Below are positions 4,511-5,887 of a stretch of 5,887 bases of DNA, in pieces. Origin of the DNA: an uncultured Treponema sp. (GTDB taxonomy: Bacteria > Spirochaetota > Spirochaetia > Treponematales > Treponemataceae). The position numbers and the translations under genes are program-made. Within the stretch, counting starts at the first letter, position 1; every line of letters begins with the position of its first letter. The stretch is taken from the NCBI GenBank assembly GCA_947176045.1, contig CAMWPF010000106.1, positions 1 through 5,887 on the forward strand, read 5' to 3'. The notes below the pieces were generated by a model. The model had not been told where the DNA came from, searched no databases, and saw only the letters and a program-made list of their open reading frames with translations.

Positions 4511-5887
4511 ATGGGCGAGACGATTCTGGAGATGCGCCACATCACAAAGGAATTCCCCGGCGTCAAGGCGCTCGACGACATTACGTTCCACGTAGATAAA
4601 GGCGAAATTCATTTTTTGGTCGGAGAAAACGGCGCCGGAAAATCGACCTTGATGAAAGTGCTTTCGGGCGTCCATCCGCACGGCAGCTTTTCAGGCGACG
4701 TCCTCGTGAACGGACAGATCCAATCGTACAAATCCATCAAGGACAGCGAAAATGCCGGCATCGCAATCATCTATCAGGAGCTTGCCCTCATCCCGGAACT
4801 GTCGGTATACGAAAACATCTTCCTCGGCCACGAAATTTTGAAGCCGAACGGCACAATCGACTGGAATGAAACCATCATTCAGGCGAAAAAGCTGCTCGAC
4901 AAGGTGGGGCTGAACGTAGATCCCGGTTCAAAGGTCAAGGATCTGGGAACGGGAAAGCAGCAGCTCATCGAAATCGCAAAGGCGCTGAGCAAGAACGTCA
5001 AGATTCTGATTCTGGACGAGCCGACTTCCTCCCTGAATGAAACCGACAGTGAGAATCTCTTGAACTTGATATGCAGCCTCAAGGAGCAGGGCGTAACCTG
5101 CATCATGATTTCCCACAAGCTCAAGGAAGTCCTCAAGATTGCAGACAACATTACGGTCCTGCGCGACGGGCATACCGTCGGAACGTTTGCGCGCAGCCAG
5201 CTTTCCGAAGAATTCATCATCAAGCACATGGTCGGACGGGAAATCACGAACATCTATCCGCGCCGCGAGCATATTGAAATCGGCGGCGTGATTTTTGAAG
5301 CGAAGGACTGGAAGGTCTACGATTACGACGTCTCGCGGTGGCTGTTGAAAGGCATACATCTCACGGTGCGCAGGGGCGAAATTCTGGGCATCGCCGGCCT
5401 GATGGGCGCAGGCCGCACAGAATTCGCGCTCAGCGTGTTCGGCAATCCGCGCAAGTACAAGACGGAAGGAACATTATACCACAACGGAAGGAAAGTCGCC
5501 TACAAAAGCCCCAAGGAGGCGATTGCAGACGGATTCGCCTACGTCTCCGAGGACCGCAAGCGCGACGGATTGATTTTGGATCAAGACGTAAAGCAGAACA
5601 TCACGGTCGCATCGCTGCGCTCTTTGGTGAAGCAGGGCGTCCTTGACAAGAACCAAGAGATTGTCGTCAGCAGCCAGTACTGCCGCGACTTGAAAATCAA
5701 AACGCCGTCCATCGACTCTCCGGTGCGCCAGCTTTCCGGTGGAAACCAGCAGAAGGTTTCGCTTTCCAAGTGGCTGATGTCCAAGCCGGAGATTCTGATT
5801 TTGGACGAGCCGACCCGCGGAATCGACGTCGGCGCCAAATACGAAATCTACACGCTGATGAACACGCTCGTGGAACAGGGCATGAGC
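4511..5887 (+). CDS. mmsA: Monosaccharide ABC transporter ATP-binding protein (MmsA/GguA, XylG-like), 3' end outside window
   Basis: The visible 459 residues belong to a double ATPase that powers sugar import at the inner face of the membrane; the family runs to about 500-515 residues, so roughly 50 are missing. The start ATG has GGAGGAG at 4501-4507 just upstream. First nucleotide-binding domain: Walker A GENGAGKST (38-46), Q-loop Gln89 in IIYQE, signature LGTGKQQ (145-151) in place of LSGGQ, Walker B ILILDEPT (165-172), and switch His202 in ISHKL. Second domain: degenerate Walker A GLMGAGRTE (296-304) lacking the Lys, SEDRKRDGL (346-354), canonical signature LSGGNQQK (408-415), and Walker B ILILDEPT (428-435). 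The divergent signature and the Arg-for-Lys change are usual for sugar importers of the CUT2 class, whose ATPase has one normal and one weakened site. The ChvE-type gene directly upstream supports the assignment over ribose (RbsA) or galactose (MglA) paralogues. Confidence 0.93.
   Translation, partial: MGETILEMRHITKEFPGVKALDDITFHVDKGEIHFLVGENGAGKSTLMKVLSGVHPHGSFSGDVLVNGQIQSYKSIKDSENAGIAIIYQELALIPELSVYENIFLGHEILKPNGTIDWNETIIQAKKLLDKVGLNVDPGSKVKDLGTGKQQLIEIAKALSKNVKILILDEPTSSLNETDSENLLNLICSLKEQGVTCIMISHKLKEVLKIADNITVLRDGHTVGTFARSQLSEEFIIKHMVGREITNIYPRREHIEIGGVIFEAKDWKVYDYDVSRWLLKGIHLTVRRGEILGIAGLMGAGRTEFALSVFGNPRKYKTEGTLYHNGRKVAYKSPKEAIADGFAYVSEDRKRDGLILDQDVKQNITVASLRSLVKQGVLDKNQEIVVSSQYCRDLKIKTPSIDSPVRQLSGGNQQKVSLSKWLMSKPEILILDEPTRGIDVGAKYEIYTLMNTLVEQGMS

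Noticed and set aside
3274..4581. 435-codon open frame on the minus strand opposite the sugar-binding protein gene
   Set aside because: It is antisense to a clearly recognised gene, gives an Arg-rich protein without recognisable domains, and is explained by GC-rich codon use. The same applies to the long antisense frames opposite glnN (1101-2252) and amt (172-879).

Overview
The window looks like chromosomal DNA of a fairly GC-rich anaerobe-type bacterium. It has a type III (GlnN) glutamine synthetase, an Amt of the 'GPRIGKY' clade, and a sugar-binding protein that is a lipoprotein rather than a soluble periplasmic protein. That mix fits Spirochaetota (Treponema-like) or Clostridia-like lineages; this placement is inference, and no marker gene settles it. 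No mobile element, CRISPR array, rRNA or tRNA is visible.

Layout. Four protein genes form two divergent units that share a 244-bp AT-rich intergenic region (3024-3267). Leftward is a nitrogen-assimilation unit: glnN (933-3023, glutamine synthetase III, 696 aa), then amt (1-801, ammonium transporter, 3' end outside the window). Rightward is a sugar-uptake unit: a ChvE-type sugar-binding lipoprotein (3268-4371), then an MmsA/GguA-type double ATPase (4511-5887, 3' end outside the window). A permease gene would be expected next.

Regulation. The two promoters sit back to back: TTGACG-17-TATAAG for glnN and TTGTCC-17-TATAAT for the sugar unit, with 31 bp between their -35 boxes and an 11-bp palindrome in that gap. 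The most interesting structure is on the minus strand. Both glnN and amt are preceded by a strong hairpin followed by a U-run, that is, an intrinsic terminator located upstream of the start codon. In both leaders a small 5-bp hairpin with the identical hexaloop AAAGGC overlaps the 5' arm of the terminator, so the two folds exclude each other. This is the layout expected of transcription attenuation controlled by a loop-binding antiterminator. The loop has A at position 1 and G at position 4, as in RNA targets of ANTAR-domain regulators, but the second hairpin of the canonical ANTAR target was not found.

How the genes work together. Amt brings in ammonium and GlnN fixes it into glutamine; the paired attenuators could let one signal gate both steps in sequence. 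The ABC system imports monosaccharides. Its binding protein is separated from the ATPase gene by a 17-bp hairpin that may adjust the ratio of the two products.
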